Source: Globisporangium splendens (taxonomy: Eukaryota; Oomycota; Peronosporomycetes; Pythiales; Pythiaceae). Taken from it: a stretch of 64,000 nt of DNA. The stretch covers positions 372,001 to 436,000 of the forward strand of contig VFIW01000010.1 in NCBI GenBank assembly GCA_006386115.1, written 5' to 3'. Shown piece after piece: positions 52,701-64,000 of this stretch. Position 1 is the first letter of the stretch. Each line of letters opens with the position of its first letter. The position numbers were made by a program, and so were the translations under genes. A model generated the notes under the pieces. The model saw only the letters and a list, made by a program, of their open reading frames with translations. It searched no databases and was not told where the DNA came from.

Positions 52701-55147
52701 TCAAGTTCTTCATCTGGAGCCACAGGATATGCACTGGTGATAGCAGCTGTCGCATCTGCGAACCCAAACAGCATTCGCTTTTTTCGTAGATAGCGCCAAT
52801 TTGTCGCAACTTTGTTGAACGCCTCTTTGCAATCACTGGAAATTGGTTGCCATGGATACGCCACGAGAGCGAAAACCCACAAATGCTCCGGCTGATGCAG
52901 CGACTCAACGAAGGTCTCTGGTGTAAATTCTACGACACCGAGGTTCTTTGATACCCGTGCTTCGAGTTGGTACTTGAACTTGGTTCGCAGCACAAACAGA
53001 TTTTTACGAGCACGCTTGCTGCGATACACTCTTTGGATCCGAGTCGCCATTGTGACTCGACGTGCACCGACCGTGAGCGCCCAAAACTGGGAGAAGCCGA
53101 CCTGAAAGACGTGCTGCTTGAGTTTTGCATTGTAAAAATCATCTGCGAGACTCGTGATGCAGTGCATGTCTTTCAGCACTGGCACTCGTCGACTCTATTG
53201 CGCAACTGCTGTCTTCATATTGCTACGCTTGTGCCATTCGTCCATCTCAACCAATTTGGCACGATGCCTACGCCGATGCACCATGTACCGACACCACTGA
53301 GTTCAGCTTTGCTTCTTCAAACTCTGTTCGTGAAATCTCAGGCTTTTAATCTTCCATTCCTCCGCTTGCCGGTGAATGCACATATGAAGCACCCATTGTC
53401 GAATTCCACGCGTGCAGTACATCTTCCGACATGATTGCTCCACTGCCAAAAGAAAATGAGAAAATTAACACGCTTGAAAACTAACGAAAACAAAAAAATC
53501 GTCGCATACCTTGCTTGTCCAACGTCGTATACCGCCGTGAAACAGAGAGAGGTCGCTTGACGATTCGATGCTCGTCGTGGTGTTTAGCTTTCAGCATTTT
53601 CCTCCTCATATCTTGCACATCCAATTTCCAGCCTGATAATACAATCCGCTTGAGATACCGATTGTGCCATTCGATTGCTTTCTTCTTCTTGAGCCCATCC
53701 ATGCGATTAAGGTTCAGCTGCTGCCATGCATGCAGCACAAGCTTCAACTCACTCAGTCGATTTCTCACGGTTAGTTCAGCAAGTCGGTCCTTTGACCAAA
53801 CCCGCCAGGCTTGTCGCTTGATGCGGAGCGCATTCAGCTCCACGGCTTGCTGGCGTCGACGAGCACATTCATGACGATACTCAATCAACATTTTCCAGTG
53901 TTTCACCATTCTCTTGCGCAACTTTTGGTGTCGAAACCATTTCACTCTGCGAAGCAATTCATTGGTCACTTTCAAGCTTCGGGCTTCTTGAATCAGCTTT
54001 CGAAAGACTCGCCACTGTTGAAATGCCGCCTTCATGGCGCTATACCGTTGGCGCTTCCATCGCCCAAGAACTCGTTTGCGTTGCTGTCGTTTCTTGTATG
54101 CTGCATGCAAAGGTGGTATGGACCGCTGAATTAGTAATGCTGCTCGCATTCTCTTGCGCATCACATTTCGAAAATGGTGACATTGCCAGTTGACTTGAAC
54201 CTTGCTTGCATTGTCTGCCAGGAAATCCTTGTGGAAGCACTTGATCAATAGTACAAGCCGCAAGCCTTCGAACACGTTCAACCGCTTCAATGCATTGTGT
54301 TGATTGAGCCCAATGTAACGCAAGCCTTGCTCCACCTTCATCGTCACGACACTCCATCGTTGCACTGAAAGCGGACAATCTTCGTTCCATCGCCGAAAGT
54401 AGAGAGCAGACCAATCGTGAAGCCACTCCAACTGCCTCATCATCACAATTTTCCTTGATCCAAACGCTCGAAACAATGTCGTGATGATCCTCGCTGATCT
54501 TTCCTGTTTCCAGTGGTAATACCTCTTGAATTTCCTCTGAATAAGCGATGCCACAGATTCTCGTTGCTGCACAATAGTGGCCACTATTGCGTACACGGCA
54601 TGAATGATTTCGTTCTGGCGGTATCTGTGCCATGCATTCTAGATGCGCAACGCTGGCAGAAAGAGACGACGACAACGGTTCCGTACAAAGGCACGCGCAA
54701 CTCGACGCCGAAAGGTGAACGCTCGAGCGCAATGCCGAACTCGTGTGGCGAACATCCACTTCAGTCAAGCTCTTTCCAGCGCTGCCTCCCTCCAAATCCC
54801 CAGAACCACGGTCTCTGCAACGAGATGCAACATTTGTCGTCTGTACTTGGCGTGATTCATCCCACGATGGCCTCTCCAAACCCGCTGAATGAACAGCGCG
54901 GCGTCTCGCTGTGGCGCGGTCCTTCTTGGTCTTGGGTTCCACGTGCTGGGCAAATGACGCGGTTGCCTGGACTGGGGAAAAATAGCAATGCTGCACTTGA
55001 CGAAGACTTCATCTCAGTAAATTATCAGCGAGGCTCCAGCTCAGGCACAGCGTCAAGTACCAATCCACGCAGAACAGCCGCCACCAAGTCACCAAAGACC
55101 GTCGTGTTTGCGATCGCAAGTCCACGACGCAAACCCGCAAAACCCAT
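49781..55147 (-). pseudogene. IQ-motif / B-box / EF-hand protein gene with in-frame stops
   Basis: Reading the minus strand, one frame runs from about 54996 to 53510, then (after a 67-base GT-AG intron, 53509-53443) one frame to 49781, about 1700 codons. Content in order: many IQ-like motifs (LFIQRVWRGHRG, SLIQRKFKRYYHW, RIQNWFTRLRL), a region resembling Sfi1 repeats, a segment with thioredoxin-like composition, B-box-type Cys/His clusters (CEECFN... CRSC, MCDVC), two EF-hands (YDSDQSGYIDKQEF, MDKSGDGKIQFDE), a WW-like block and two more EF-hands (ADQDSSGYIDVKEF, IDADGSGKIDFDE). Seven stops interrupt it, at 54765, 54639, 53303, 53195, 52490, 52256 and 51008, with no frameshift. A calcium/calmodulin-responsive scaffold is likely if expressed. 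The N-terminus is unresolved; a TATAAATAG lies at 55154-55162. Confidence 0.65.
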
Positions 55148-56939
55148 CCGACGCTATTTATACCGTCGAGAACACGTTGAGAGCGCGCCGACGTCAAAGT
55201 GCTGTCCGTAGCTGGGTGCGCGCAAGGATGCACCACTGGCGTCTGTCCCCATTGCGCACTGTTATCCCTCGTGTTTTCGCGATCCACTGACGCACACCAT
55301 CCACTGTAAGACGCAATCATGCTGACCGCGTTCTTTAATATCGATCGAAAAGGGGCTGCACATCATCGTCCGCAGCAAAACGACGGAATTACGCAGGCAC
55401 GACGGCAAGACTCACACATAAGCAGACGTGTAGCGACTGGTTGTATGCATATTGGCGCTGGCGTAGTGCTCGCTCTGTCAATGGCGCAACGCGGCGAGCC
55501 TCACATGCACGCACGCTGCCGCACCAATTCACGCGCGCATCAGTCTGACATGGAAGATGGTCGGAGTGGTTGTGGCAACGCCGGTTATTTAAGATTGTTA
55601 TCCGGACTGTTCTTTTGTGTGGCAGCAGTGGCGTTGGACGTGAGCGTGTATTTACTTTTGTTTACGAGCACAGAGTGGCAACGGACGGTGTTCCATTGCA
55701 AGGCGCACGCAGACAGTGTTGCGCTTGTATTGCCAGCGCCATGTCCTGCTGAAGTGCGACAAGAGCAAGGACGGTTCACAAAGCAAGCCCATCGCTTTGC
55801 GACCAGCTGATGCTGTTTTTGGACAACAGCCTCCAAAAGTCGGATCCTACTGCTCCGTTTGAAAGGAAATTTGTATGTGAATTCTTCGTCATTCTTCGCG
55901 ACACTGACCCTATCCCTATGCAAGCGCATCACAAAGTAACCTGCTTATTTTGGGTTGTTGTGCTTGCGCCTTTCTTCTGCGTTCTCCCCTGTTCGAAGGA
56001 TGAGTGAGTGGCAACATGTTCTAGAAGCTTGTCGTCTCTGTTTTACAGCTGGCTGATTTTGCTAATTCGCCCAGCATTCATAGAAAAGCTGTCGTAAAAA
56101 AAAGGCACACACGCATGTGTGTGTGTGTATTTTTCTTTCTTTCTTCTTCGTCCTGTTCCAGTCTCAGTGCTGTTGCGATGCGAAACAATGTGCACCCATT
56201 CCCGTCATGGCTGATTTGACACTGTCACATAGCCAGCTTGACACGCTGAAGCCACACGCGTCAAGTCCATATTGTCGAGGCACGCAGCCTCCCTCATTAT
56301 CTATTTTGCTGCCGTGTTGTCCATCATCCGCCTCGCAATTGCAGCAGCTGAGGAGGACTTCATTCTTGGCATGATGGCCGTGAAAGTGGGTCCTCCTTTT
56401 TGCCCAATCACGAGCGCGGACGCTGCTTGTGTTTGTCCAATGCTGATCGAGGTCGGCCTCGGTTGTGTGAGCCGACTGCCTGCGGCTTAGTGGGAGAGGG
56501 GGGCCGCACCTGTGCGTTCTTCCCAAGCAGGTCGCTCCGCCTGTCTCGAACAGAAGAATGTACCAAAAATGGGATCCACGTCATCCCTCCTCACCACCAC
56601 CACAAGCGACTTTCCATCTTTGCGTTTGCTGGGTCGAGTCGTCCCATTCTGCTTTTTTTGTTCCTGTCGAACCATCCGCATACCGGAACAACCACCACCT
56701 TCCTCCATCAATTCGCCGCTTAGCGCTCTCTGCCCTCTCTTCCGCTGCAGCTGACAGCGCTGTTGGCGACAGTGAACAGTAGCCAGCCAGCCTTCCTTAG
56801 ATCCGCTAGTGAGCGTTCGTGTCCGTGACCGACTCCTTCATTCCCTCCCTCGACTCAAGCGATCGGAAGATCCACTTGAACAGTAGTTGCAAGCCTGGAG
56901 AAGACCAACAAGAAACGCGTTCGTGGCGGAGATTGGTTC
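55148..56939. other. Intergenic region, possible small membrane ORF
   Basis: The only hint of coding is a plus-strand frame at about 55549-55810 with one hydrophobic segment (LLSGLFFCVAAVALDVSVYL). It has no conserved motif and no clear splice partners, so it is not called. A tg/tttc-rich tract lies at 56115-56160. Confidence 0.25.
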
Positions 56940-58445
56940 ATGCCCAGGCCCAAGAAAGCCAGCAGCCCCGTCCCATCCACTACGTCGTCGTCCGCCTCCG
57001 ACCTCGTGGCGCTCTCGATCTCCGCGATGCCGCGCTCGAGCACCGTCAGCGAGGACGTCTGGGTCAAGGCGATCCATGCCGTGAAAGTGCAGAAGATGAG
57101 TCTCCGGCAAGCCGCGCAGATATACGGCGTGCACCACATGTCGCTGCATCGCCGTGTCCGCGGTCGCTATGCGAGTTCGGTCGCGTCGGTTTTTGATATC
57201 AGAAACTATTTGAACGAAGACGACGAGGCCGAAGTCTTAGGCGTCCTTCGGGAACAATTTCTGCACGAGAAGCGGATCACGTCCGACGACATCCGCTTCG
57301 TCGTGCGCGCCATCGCGAGCCACGGTGGCAAGCGCTCCGTGCCGCCCGAGTTTCCTCCGAGTCGGTGGATCGTCGAGTTTAAGCGCGTCCATGGCTTCAC
57401 CAAGTTGAACAGCTACGCGTACCCGCCCACGAGCAACGGAAGCGACGGCGACATGGATGACGGTGACAGTGAAGGTCCCAGTTACCCACGCTATGCCGTC
57501 CCGTCCTACCGTAGCGACGACCATGAACAGCAAGATAATGAGCAAAGCAGCCAGTGGGACCGCAACTCGGACGGCGACCGCGAAGACTTTGGCTCAAACA
57601 CGTCCAGTGGTAGCAGCTACGACATGGGCACCACGGGCAGCAGTTGCGGCAGCTACGAGAACAGCGGTCAAACCGAGAAGCGATCCTACAAACTCAGTCA
57701 CACTGTGCCTCCAGAAACATGGGAGAAGGCCATCGCCGCCGTGGAGCAGCAGGGTATGAGTCTGCGCACGGCTGCGCGAGCCTATGGCGTCCATTTTGCA
57801 GCGCTGCACCGTCGTGTCAAGAAACGAGCCCAAGGAGACCAGTCGATCAGCATCGAAGGGTACTTCCACCCCGATGACGAAGCCGGCATCATTCGGGTCG
57901 TCGTCGCACGAGCAGAGCTTGGCGTGCTGATGACATTCGATGAGCTCATGGATCTGGTGCAGCGTGCAGCGCTTCGCAACCTGCCCGACATCTCGGTGGA
58001 CGCTGCGCGCAAGCTCATGGCGCGTTTCCAGTCTCGCAACGAGCATTCGATCCGTCACATCATCGCCGACTGGCCACTGCCTCGGATCGCGGCCATAAAT
58101 GCCAACAGCAGCGGTGCCATGGCTGGGACAAACGGTACGACGGATGCACGACCAATTCGGATCCCACCTCGACCGTCGGTCATTGTCAGCGGTGGTGACC
58201 CAGCAGCGACGCTGATGCACAGAGTACCGCTCATCCCGCCGCCAATGATCCCCAGTGGCGTGATCAGCAACAATAGCAGCAAGCCCGCAGCGCTCACAGC
58301 TCCGCTTCGAGCGCCGATCGAGTTGCCGTCTGCGCAAGCGCTGATGCTGCGCTCGTCTCAGCAGCAGCCACCCCCGCCATTATCGTCGCTCAACAAACGG
58401 GGCAAGACCACCAGCGCCGCCGGGCATCTGATCATGTTTGTATAG
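56940..58445 (+). CDS. Protein with two Psq-type helix-turn-helix domains
   Basis: 501 residues, no intron. Two similar modules, at about residues 35-80 (DVWVKAIHAVKVQKMSLRQA, YGVHHMSLHRRVRG) and 255-305 (ETWEKAIAAVEQQGMSLRTA, YGVHFAALHRRVKK), match the Psq/CENP-B-like helix-turn-helix. The linker is Ser/Asp/Gly-rich and the C-terminal third Pro/Ala-rich. Such domains bind DNA and occur in pogo-type transposases and host factors derived from them; no DDE domain is seen here. A transcriptional or chromatin role is likely. Start is the ATG at 56940. Confidence 0.8.
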   Translation: MPRPKKASSPVPSTTSSSASDLVALSISAMPRSSTVSEDVWVKAIHAVKVQKMSLRQAAQIYGVHHMSLHRRVRGRYASSVASVFDIRNYLNEDDEAEVLGVLREQFLHEKRITSDDIRFVVRAIASHGGKRSVPPEFPPSRWIVEFKRVHGFTKLNSYAYPPTSNGSDGDMDDGDSEGPSYPRYAVPSYRSDDHEQQDNEQSSQWDRNSDGDREDFGSNTSSGSSYDMGTTGSSCGSYENSGQTEKRSYKLSHTVPPETWEKAIAAVEQQGMSLRTAARAYGVHFAALHRRVKKRAQGDQSISIEGYFHPDDEAGIIRVVVARAELGVLMTFDELMDLVQRAALRNLPDISVDAARKLMARFQSRNEHSIRHIIADWPLPRIAAINANSSGAMAGTNGTTDARPIRIPPRPSVIVSGGDPAATLMHRVPLIPPPMIPSGVISNNSSKPAALTAPLRAPIELPSAQALMLRSSQQQPPPPLSSLNKRGKTTSAAGHLIMFV

Positions 58446-59273
58446 CGTCACGAGTCCCCACTCTCCCTTTCCAAGAAACAAAAACAGCAGCGAGGCATGC
58501 AACGACAAGGGAGAGTTCATCTTTTTTATTCTATCAACCGCCTCGAGCACACTCGGCCGCATCTTTTCCAAGTCTTTTGCAGCCCATTTGCGTCGAGACC
58601 ATTTTTAAAGTATAACCACCTATTTTATTCCACAAGCTTCCGAGATGTTGACTGCCACATAAACGCCGTTCAAATAAGCAACTTACCACACACACACACT
58701 CACACGAGTAACAACCACGAACGAACAACAGCCTCTCATTGCGCATCGCCCATCGAACCAGCATCGTCGGCGGACGATTTGTGGCAGTCCACAGCGTCTC
58801 GCTCATGTTTTAACCATTGATCCGAGCCACAACGAATGCACATGCGCCATCCACGGATGGACGATGACGGATGGGTAACGCACACGCAGAGCATCCGTAT
58901 GTGCGCATGGAGTCCATGCTCGCGCATTGTGAAGCGCGGCGCGGTTTTATTCCCTCGTCGCCGCAGAGCAGTGACGACCGCCCCCCGCACATTCCATAAT
59001 AATACAGAACATGTGCTCGCTCGCCTCACACTTTTGTCGGACCTCCACAGGTCGGAAGTTGAGCCGACTGGACACAAATCATATTGCTTTGGAGAGGACA
59101 TTAGTTTAGAGAGGGTATCAAGTGTCTGGGAATGTTTGTCATGCTGAAGGACAGCAAAAGTGTCCATGGACGATGGACACATTCATTTCGTATCTGTTCT
59201 TACAGCGTCATTTACGACTGGAGTTCTCTCTCTTTCTTCTCTTTTGTCTTGCCGATGATGCACGCGCTGCTTG
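58446..59273. other. Gene-free intergenic region
   Basis: No supportable gene; a ca-rich tract lies at about 58686-58705. Confidence 0.4.
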
Positions 59274-60565
59274 CTATGTGGCTTGGCGCCGGAACTCGAG
59301 GATGAGCTTGGCGCTTTCGTCCATCCAGATGGTGCGGCGGATGAACTCGAGCGAGTACTCGGGTCCCACGGGCACACCCTTGCACAGCACCTCTACTTCC
59401 TCGGGCTTGACGTTGCTGCCTGACTTCTTCGCGATATACTTGCGCAAATGCAAGATCTGTACGACGATGGAAGAGCGATTGGGAGTGCCAATGAGTGATT
59501 AAATGAGGTTGAATGAATGATCAGTGTGCGATGTGCAGAAGTTTAAGCACTCACCTTTAGCAAAGCTTGTGTGTACATGCACGGGCGTTTCAAGCGCTTC
59601 AGGCACAAGAAGAGGGGTACATCGGGACTAGCAACCATAGCAACAGCGAGATAAATAGCAGTCAATATGCGACCACGATCACATCATTAGAAGACAGGGA
59701 TGTGTTTTATACCCTCTTTGAGCATGGACTTCCAATCGGATCATCTGATTTGGCGACGGTCCGCGCGAGCGCTTCGTCTGGCTTTGCGCCAGAGTGGGGT
59801 TCGCTGGCTGCTCGATGCGTTTGCGCTTGATTCCCAAGTTTGCATAAAAGTTCTGGACTGCAAAAGCAGATAGCAGCATAATCCATTGTGAGCTCCTCTG
59901 TGCAAGACAATTAAAGTAAACACAATAGTACTCTCACCGTCAATCTTTTCTTTCTCTCGGTAGTCCGGCAGGATCTTGAGTGTGAGCTCCTGGATCGCTG
60001 GATCCGGCCTACAAGTCAGATGCAGACATTTAGGACATGGCTGCAAGTTTATAAAACCCCAGCATCAATGACACCTTACATGAGCTGCTCCCACGGTCGG
60101 ACCCCTAAGCTGACGTCGCACGTTGGACAGGAATTGTTGCTCTTGCTCTTCATAAAGTACGGCAGAATGCAGCCGTTGCAAACTACAGGATGCCAATTAC
60201 ATGCAAAGACATCAGTCTACACATGCACACATTATATCATCATCTCCTCCTTTGTTCCACGTACAGGTATGCAGGCACTCCTTGATCGCCTGGGCGTCAC
60301 GGAGGTACCCATGGCAGATGTTGCAGATAAAATGCGGGTTAATGTCGACTAGTTTCACCGTGATCTGCATACATTGCATCGTTATAAAACGCAGAGGATT
60401 TGCACAGGCGAGTATGCGCACGCATGCACTGAGCATTCGACACTTGCATTAAAAACACGCACACCGACACTGCAATGACAGTACCTTGCGCGCGTCCACG
60501 AGCAGTGCATCGCAGGAGGACGTGACCTCCACCACCGCGTCTGGCTTCTGCTGCGCTGTCGTCAT
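59274..60565 (-). CDS. PCGF-like RING finger protein with RAWUL domain
   Basis: Seven exons are readable: 60565-60485, 60364-60265, 60182-60080, 60008-59938, 59857-59730, about 59602-59552, and about 59464-59274. The N-terminal RING is complete once spliced: CNIC, CLHTFC, C, then CPTC. The next part (VRPWEQLMPDPAIQELTLKI) matches the Polycomb RING finger family, and the C-terminal block (LHLRKYIAKKSG... VEVLCKGVPVG...YSLEF) resembles the RAWUL ubiquitin-like domain. In that family the protein pairs with RING1 in Polycomb complex 1 for H2A ubiquitylation, in the nucleus. Plant DRIP-type ligases are an alternative. It is divergent from the F-box gene, with 481 bases between start codons. Exon six's acceptor is uncertain. 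Confidence 0.82.
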
Positions 60566-61046
60566 CGCGTCCACCTGGCGCTCGTTGTCGCTCCTCCAAA
60601 GGTGTCGTCGCTTGACGCTTGCTTTTCGCTTCGCGCGCCAGACAGATGCGCTATTGGCGCGCAAACTGGCGCAACACTCATGCAACTAGCCAAAATAGAG
60701 CGCTCTAAGACAAAGACCAAGTTGAAGTCCACTCACAAAACACTATATTAGAAGACCCAGTGGAGACATCACAAGTCAGTACTTTCCACTGTGCTCATCA
60801 CGAGTTGTGAGCATGGCTCTGCGCATGGACTGCGTTTATTGTACGTCTGTCTGTGCGCCGTGCGTATGTGCCGTGCGCTCGTATGTGAACCCTCGTTGCT
60901 GCTATCATACTCTGCAAGATGTACGCCTGCGCTAAAGCAAGATGCTGCTGTGGGCATGAGCAGTCGCGAGCGGTGCCGCTTCGGCCATTTTCTCCTTCCT
61001 GACGATGCTCCAGACGTGCTTCCATTGAGTAACACAGAGAGACAAA
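60566..61046. promoter_or_regulatory. Shared upstream region of divergent genes
   Basis: The 481 bases between the PCGF-like and F-box/hydroxylase start codons must contain both promoters. No specific element is assigned. Confidence 0.5.
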
Positions 61047-63683
61047 ATGGTTTCGAGTGGCAACGCGGAGGACACGCGTGCAGTGCCGCTCCCTGCGATC
61101 GGGACGCGCGGAGTCCGCAACCTGGATGGCCTCGCATTTGCGTGCCACGTGGTTGCGCATGACACTCGCACCAATACGATCACGATCCAGTACAGCGATG
61201 ATCAGCAGCTCGAAGTCGGAGTGCTACCCGAGGAGTTCATCTTTACGGAAGGCGATGATAGCAACAGCGATGAGCCACGCGATGAGCTGGAAGATTACGC
61301 CGAAGACTGCTTCCGATTGCTGTACGACGCCCTGACTCCGAGCGCCAAGATTCAGAGCGACTCGGAGACTGCAGGCTCTCTGTTCATGCACGCGATGTCG
61401 TTCCTAGACCACTTTCAGTGGATCCAGAGCCTCGTGTATGTGTCCCGACGCTGGAGACGACACCTGTTGCAGCAAAAGTCGTGGCAGACGGTTTACCTGC
61501 CACCTCGAATCGTCTCAAGCGGCAGTGGTGGTGTCATGAGTTCCGAAGTGTATGCTCCGAGTATCTACAGGATGATATCGCGTGTCGAGTTGCTGTCATC
61601 AAGTATCAGCTCTAGTATTTCTGATGAAACTCCACTTCCAATGCAACCGAACAGAGCACTGGACACTGCTAAGGCGTGTGAAGTGATAGAGAGGGTCGTG
61701 TTTGACGGGTACCCAATTTGTGACGACCAAGTGCTACAAATCGTGCGATGCTGTCGGAGTTTGAAGAGCATTAGCTTGCACAGATGCAACCACGTCTCGT
61801 TCCTGCTTCTCTACGAGCTCACTCGATTAGTGAAAAAACAGCAGCAGCAAGATTCAAGTGTATCATCCCTGGAATCCGTTGATGTGTGGCTCTGCCGAGG
61901 GATCTCGCCAGCTTATGTCGACCAATTGCAATCCGCTGGTGCGTGCGCTACTCGCTCGCGCTTGGAGATCTATGGTCCAGGATTCTTCATCGTGGAGGTA
62001 TCATCAGAAACCGACAAGTGGATCACCAGTGAGGCAACGCAGTTACCAATGTCCACCAAAACAGATCACAATAATGGCGCCACGATCCAATGCCAGAAAC
62101 TGTCGATTCGGTTTGCACCGAAAGAAACACTCAGGAACTTATTTGCGAGCCAGCAACATGACCGTATCTGCAAACAATTGAAGAACTTGAATGACCATTT
62201 GAAGCAGTTACCGTTTGCGATGGTGCCTTTCGTGGATCTAAACGAGATTTTAGCGGGGACAGCAAGAGAACAGACAAGTGATCGATGGCAACAGTACTCG
62301 CTGATTGGATTTCCGTGGAGCCTGGAGGATTTGACGCAGCTCGTGAAGCAGTACGAGAGTAGAGATGTTCAAGCTCAACTCCACGCTCTGACGTCCAGTA
62401 TAATGGAGCAACCATTGAACCCTGAAGAGAGTCGTGATGATGCGAATGGCTCCAGAACAGACCAAGAATCGCTGGGTACAAGAGCAGAAAACGTGTTCGC
62501 GATGCTCCGTCAAAGTGCAACAGATTTGGAGTCCCAGATTGCACGTCTGGAACAACAGGTGCACAAAATGACGCTCGCGAAAGAGCAGGCTCAGCAGGAA
62601 TATTTGCACGCGCAATTCGCGCTCGACCAAGTCGCAAAGGAAGCAGATCGGGCTTTATTGAGTCTTGCAGCGGGGACAGATGCAAGTGCTGTTCCCCCTC
62701 CGCCGCCACCTGCTTTGATATTCACTGACGATGTGACGAACTTTGGCAAAGATGGAGACGAATTGCTTCCACCATTGCCTTCGAACGACAAGCTACAAAC
62801 TCTCGGGTCCAGGCTACAGAGCGATGGATTTGCCGTTCTCGACCAGTTTGTCGGCTCACTATTGAGCCACGATGTTCGCGACGAGGTGGAGCAACTTTAC
62901 TTGTCGTATGCGTCGAAGAGAACGACACTCGACTCTGAAGGCTCCGATTTAGAGAAAGCTCCAGAGTTTAAGCTTGGAGAGCTTGCAGGCGGGAACACCG
63001 GCCGAAATCTGAGGTACAAGATGGAGCATGTGCGCGGGGACTACATGCTTTGGGTCGATGAGAATGATACGTTTTGCCCACCATCGTTGCGCCTCATGCT
63101 TCGCCAAATGGACAGACTGGTGCTCGAACGGCTTCCCGCGTGGAGCTTGGAGCTCGGGCACTCGTCCTTGCTGCGAAAGAAGGCGATGGTCACGTGCTAC
63201 CCAGGAAATGGAGCGAGATACACGAAGCATTGCGGTAACCCGAATAAAGACGGGCGAAAGGTAAGGCACTTGCGGCCAAAATCACTCATGTTCGTCCTTT
63301 ATATCTCCATATCTCCCGTGATCTAACTACATTGTCCTATGCGATTTCACCAGCTGACTGCGATCTTGTACTTGAACGCTGACTGGCAACCTGAACATGG
63401 CGGCGAGCTTCAACTCCACCTGCCAAAGACTCCAAAGGAAAACGACCACAAGATTGCGCCGATCATGGATCGCTTGCTGCTGTTCTTCTCTGATCGGCGC
63501 GTTCCGCACGAAGTGCTACCATGTTATGGACGCAATCGGTTCGCGCTCACGGTGTGGTACCTGGATTACGATGAGTTTATGAATGCGCAAGTGTTTGGTA
63601 CGATGCTTCAGGATCAACAAGAGGAAGAAACGCATATTCAACAGGAAATTGGAGCATTCGCGTCAAACCAACGAGAGCTTTAA
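61047..63683 (+). CDS. F-box-LRR protein fused to a PHD/EGLN-type prolyl 4-hydroxylase
   Basis: Two exons (61047-63260 and 63354-63683) give about 847 residues. An F-box-like helix set at about 115-155 (FLDHFQWIQSLVYVSRRWRR, SWQTVYLPPR) is followed by LRR-like lines (LKSISLHRCNHVSF, LESVDVWLCRGIS). Near 480-530 is a coiled coil (LESQIARLEQQVHKM). The C-terminal 240 residues are a 2-oxoglutarate oxygenase of the HIF/Skp1 prolyl hydroxylase type: MVTCYPGNGARYTKHCGNPN, LLFFSDRRVPHEV, RFALTVWYLD. His728, His790 and Arg800 align with the iron and 2-oxoglutarate residues, but the ligand Asp of the H-x-D motif is Gly730 (HCG). An F-box would bind Skp1, itself a substrate of this hydroxylase class in other protists. 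Activity is therefore uncertain. Confidence 0.82.
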
Positions 63684-63759
63684 CGAAAGAAAAAAGCGAC
63701 TTACAAGCATTCGCTGCTGTACAAGAGATGAGTACGTGGACCGCCTGCCATCTATTTGC

Positions 63760-64000
63760 TTATGCACGGCGGCGGCGCAAGAAAAACACGCCAACGAGGA
63801 TCGCTGCTGGGAGTGCTGTGAGGAGGACGATGACGACTAGCGTCGTGCCCGAGAAGAGAGAGCCGCCTGCTTTATCTTGGTCACTTCCAGAGGACGCCGG
63901 TGGTGATGATGATGCGCCATTTGGACTTTCGATTGGAGCAAGTGTGAGCGGCAACGTGTCCTCGTTGGAAGCCTCAGGCGTCCACAATGTGCTCGCTTCT
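63760..64000 (-). CDS. Membrane protein, C-terminal part (runs off window)
   Basis: About 80 residues: an acidic/Ser-Pro-rich stretch (ESPNGASSSPPASSGSDQD), a single hydrophobic segment (LVVIVLLTALPAAILVGVFF) and a basic end (LRRRRA). This pattern fits the end of a type I surface protein or a tail-anchored protein. The rest lies beyond the window. It converges with the F-box gene. Confidence 0.6.
   Translation of the reverse strand, partial: EASTLWTPEASNEDTLPLTLAPIESPNGASSSPPASSGSDQDKAGGSLFSGTTLVVIVLLTALPAAILVGVFFLRRRRA

Noticed and set aside
54040..54996. 318-codon minus-strand frame overlapping the IQ gene
   Set aside because: The neighbouring frame carries the IQ repeats and continues on both sides; this frame is low complexity.

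Overview
The window looks like nuclear DNA of an oomycete (stramenopile). Its genes have many short GT-AG introns of about 60-110 bases. It carries tyrosine-recombinase (Crypton-type) elements beside Ty3/gypsy chromoviruses, and protist-style domain fusions such as GCK kinase-CRIB-RhoGAP and F-box-LRR-prolyl hydroxylase. No prokaryotic operons, CRISPR arrays or convincing tRNA genes were seen. The species cannot be named from the sequence alone.

Left third (1-28139): mobile DNA. Two diverged direct repeats (1-540 and 5328-5830) flank a chromodomain ORF and a broken tyrosine recombinase (YR) pseudogene. From 6284 to 28139 lies one very large palindrome. Its two arms are nearly identical and about 4.5 kb each without insertions. 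Each arm carries the same outward-facing YR gene (split into two overlapping frames) and ends in an 81-95 base snap-back. The left arm contains a decayed chromovirus (element A, 10326-14553, LTRs 304 bp). The right arm has only a solo LTR at the same site. The palindrome centre is an inverted copy of the 341-bp sequence that also abuts the left outer end, and an 8.5-kb chromovirus (element B, 14839-23378, LTRs 548 bp, target duplication CAGGT) is inserted in it. Element B carries a long antisense ORF next to its 3' LTR.

Right two thirds (28140-64000): ordinary genes. In order they are: exocyst SEC15 (+), GCK kinase-CRIB-RhoGAP (-), cytosolic HSP70 (-), a Cys/His-cluster protein (+), a Qc-SNARE of syntaxin-6 type (-), a second HSP70 (-), a dynamin/EHD-like GTPase with membrane segments (-), a long IQ-motif/B-box/EF-hand gene riddled with in-frame stops (-), a double Psq-type helix-turn-helix protein (+), a PCGF-like RING-RAWUL protein (-), an F-box-LRR-prolyl-hydroxylase fusion (+), and the tail of a single-pass membrane protein (-). 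The palindrome ends only 88 bases before the SEC15 start codon.

The strongest candidates for something new are the palindromic YR element with its snap-back ends and iterated inner palindromes, the antisense ORF of element B, the F-box-fused prolyl hydroxylase whose metal-ligand Asp is replaced by Gly, and the IQ/EF-hand gene whose frame is kept through seven stop codons.
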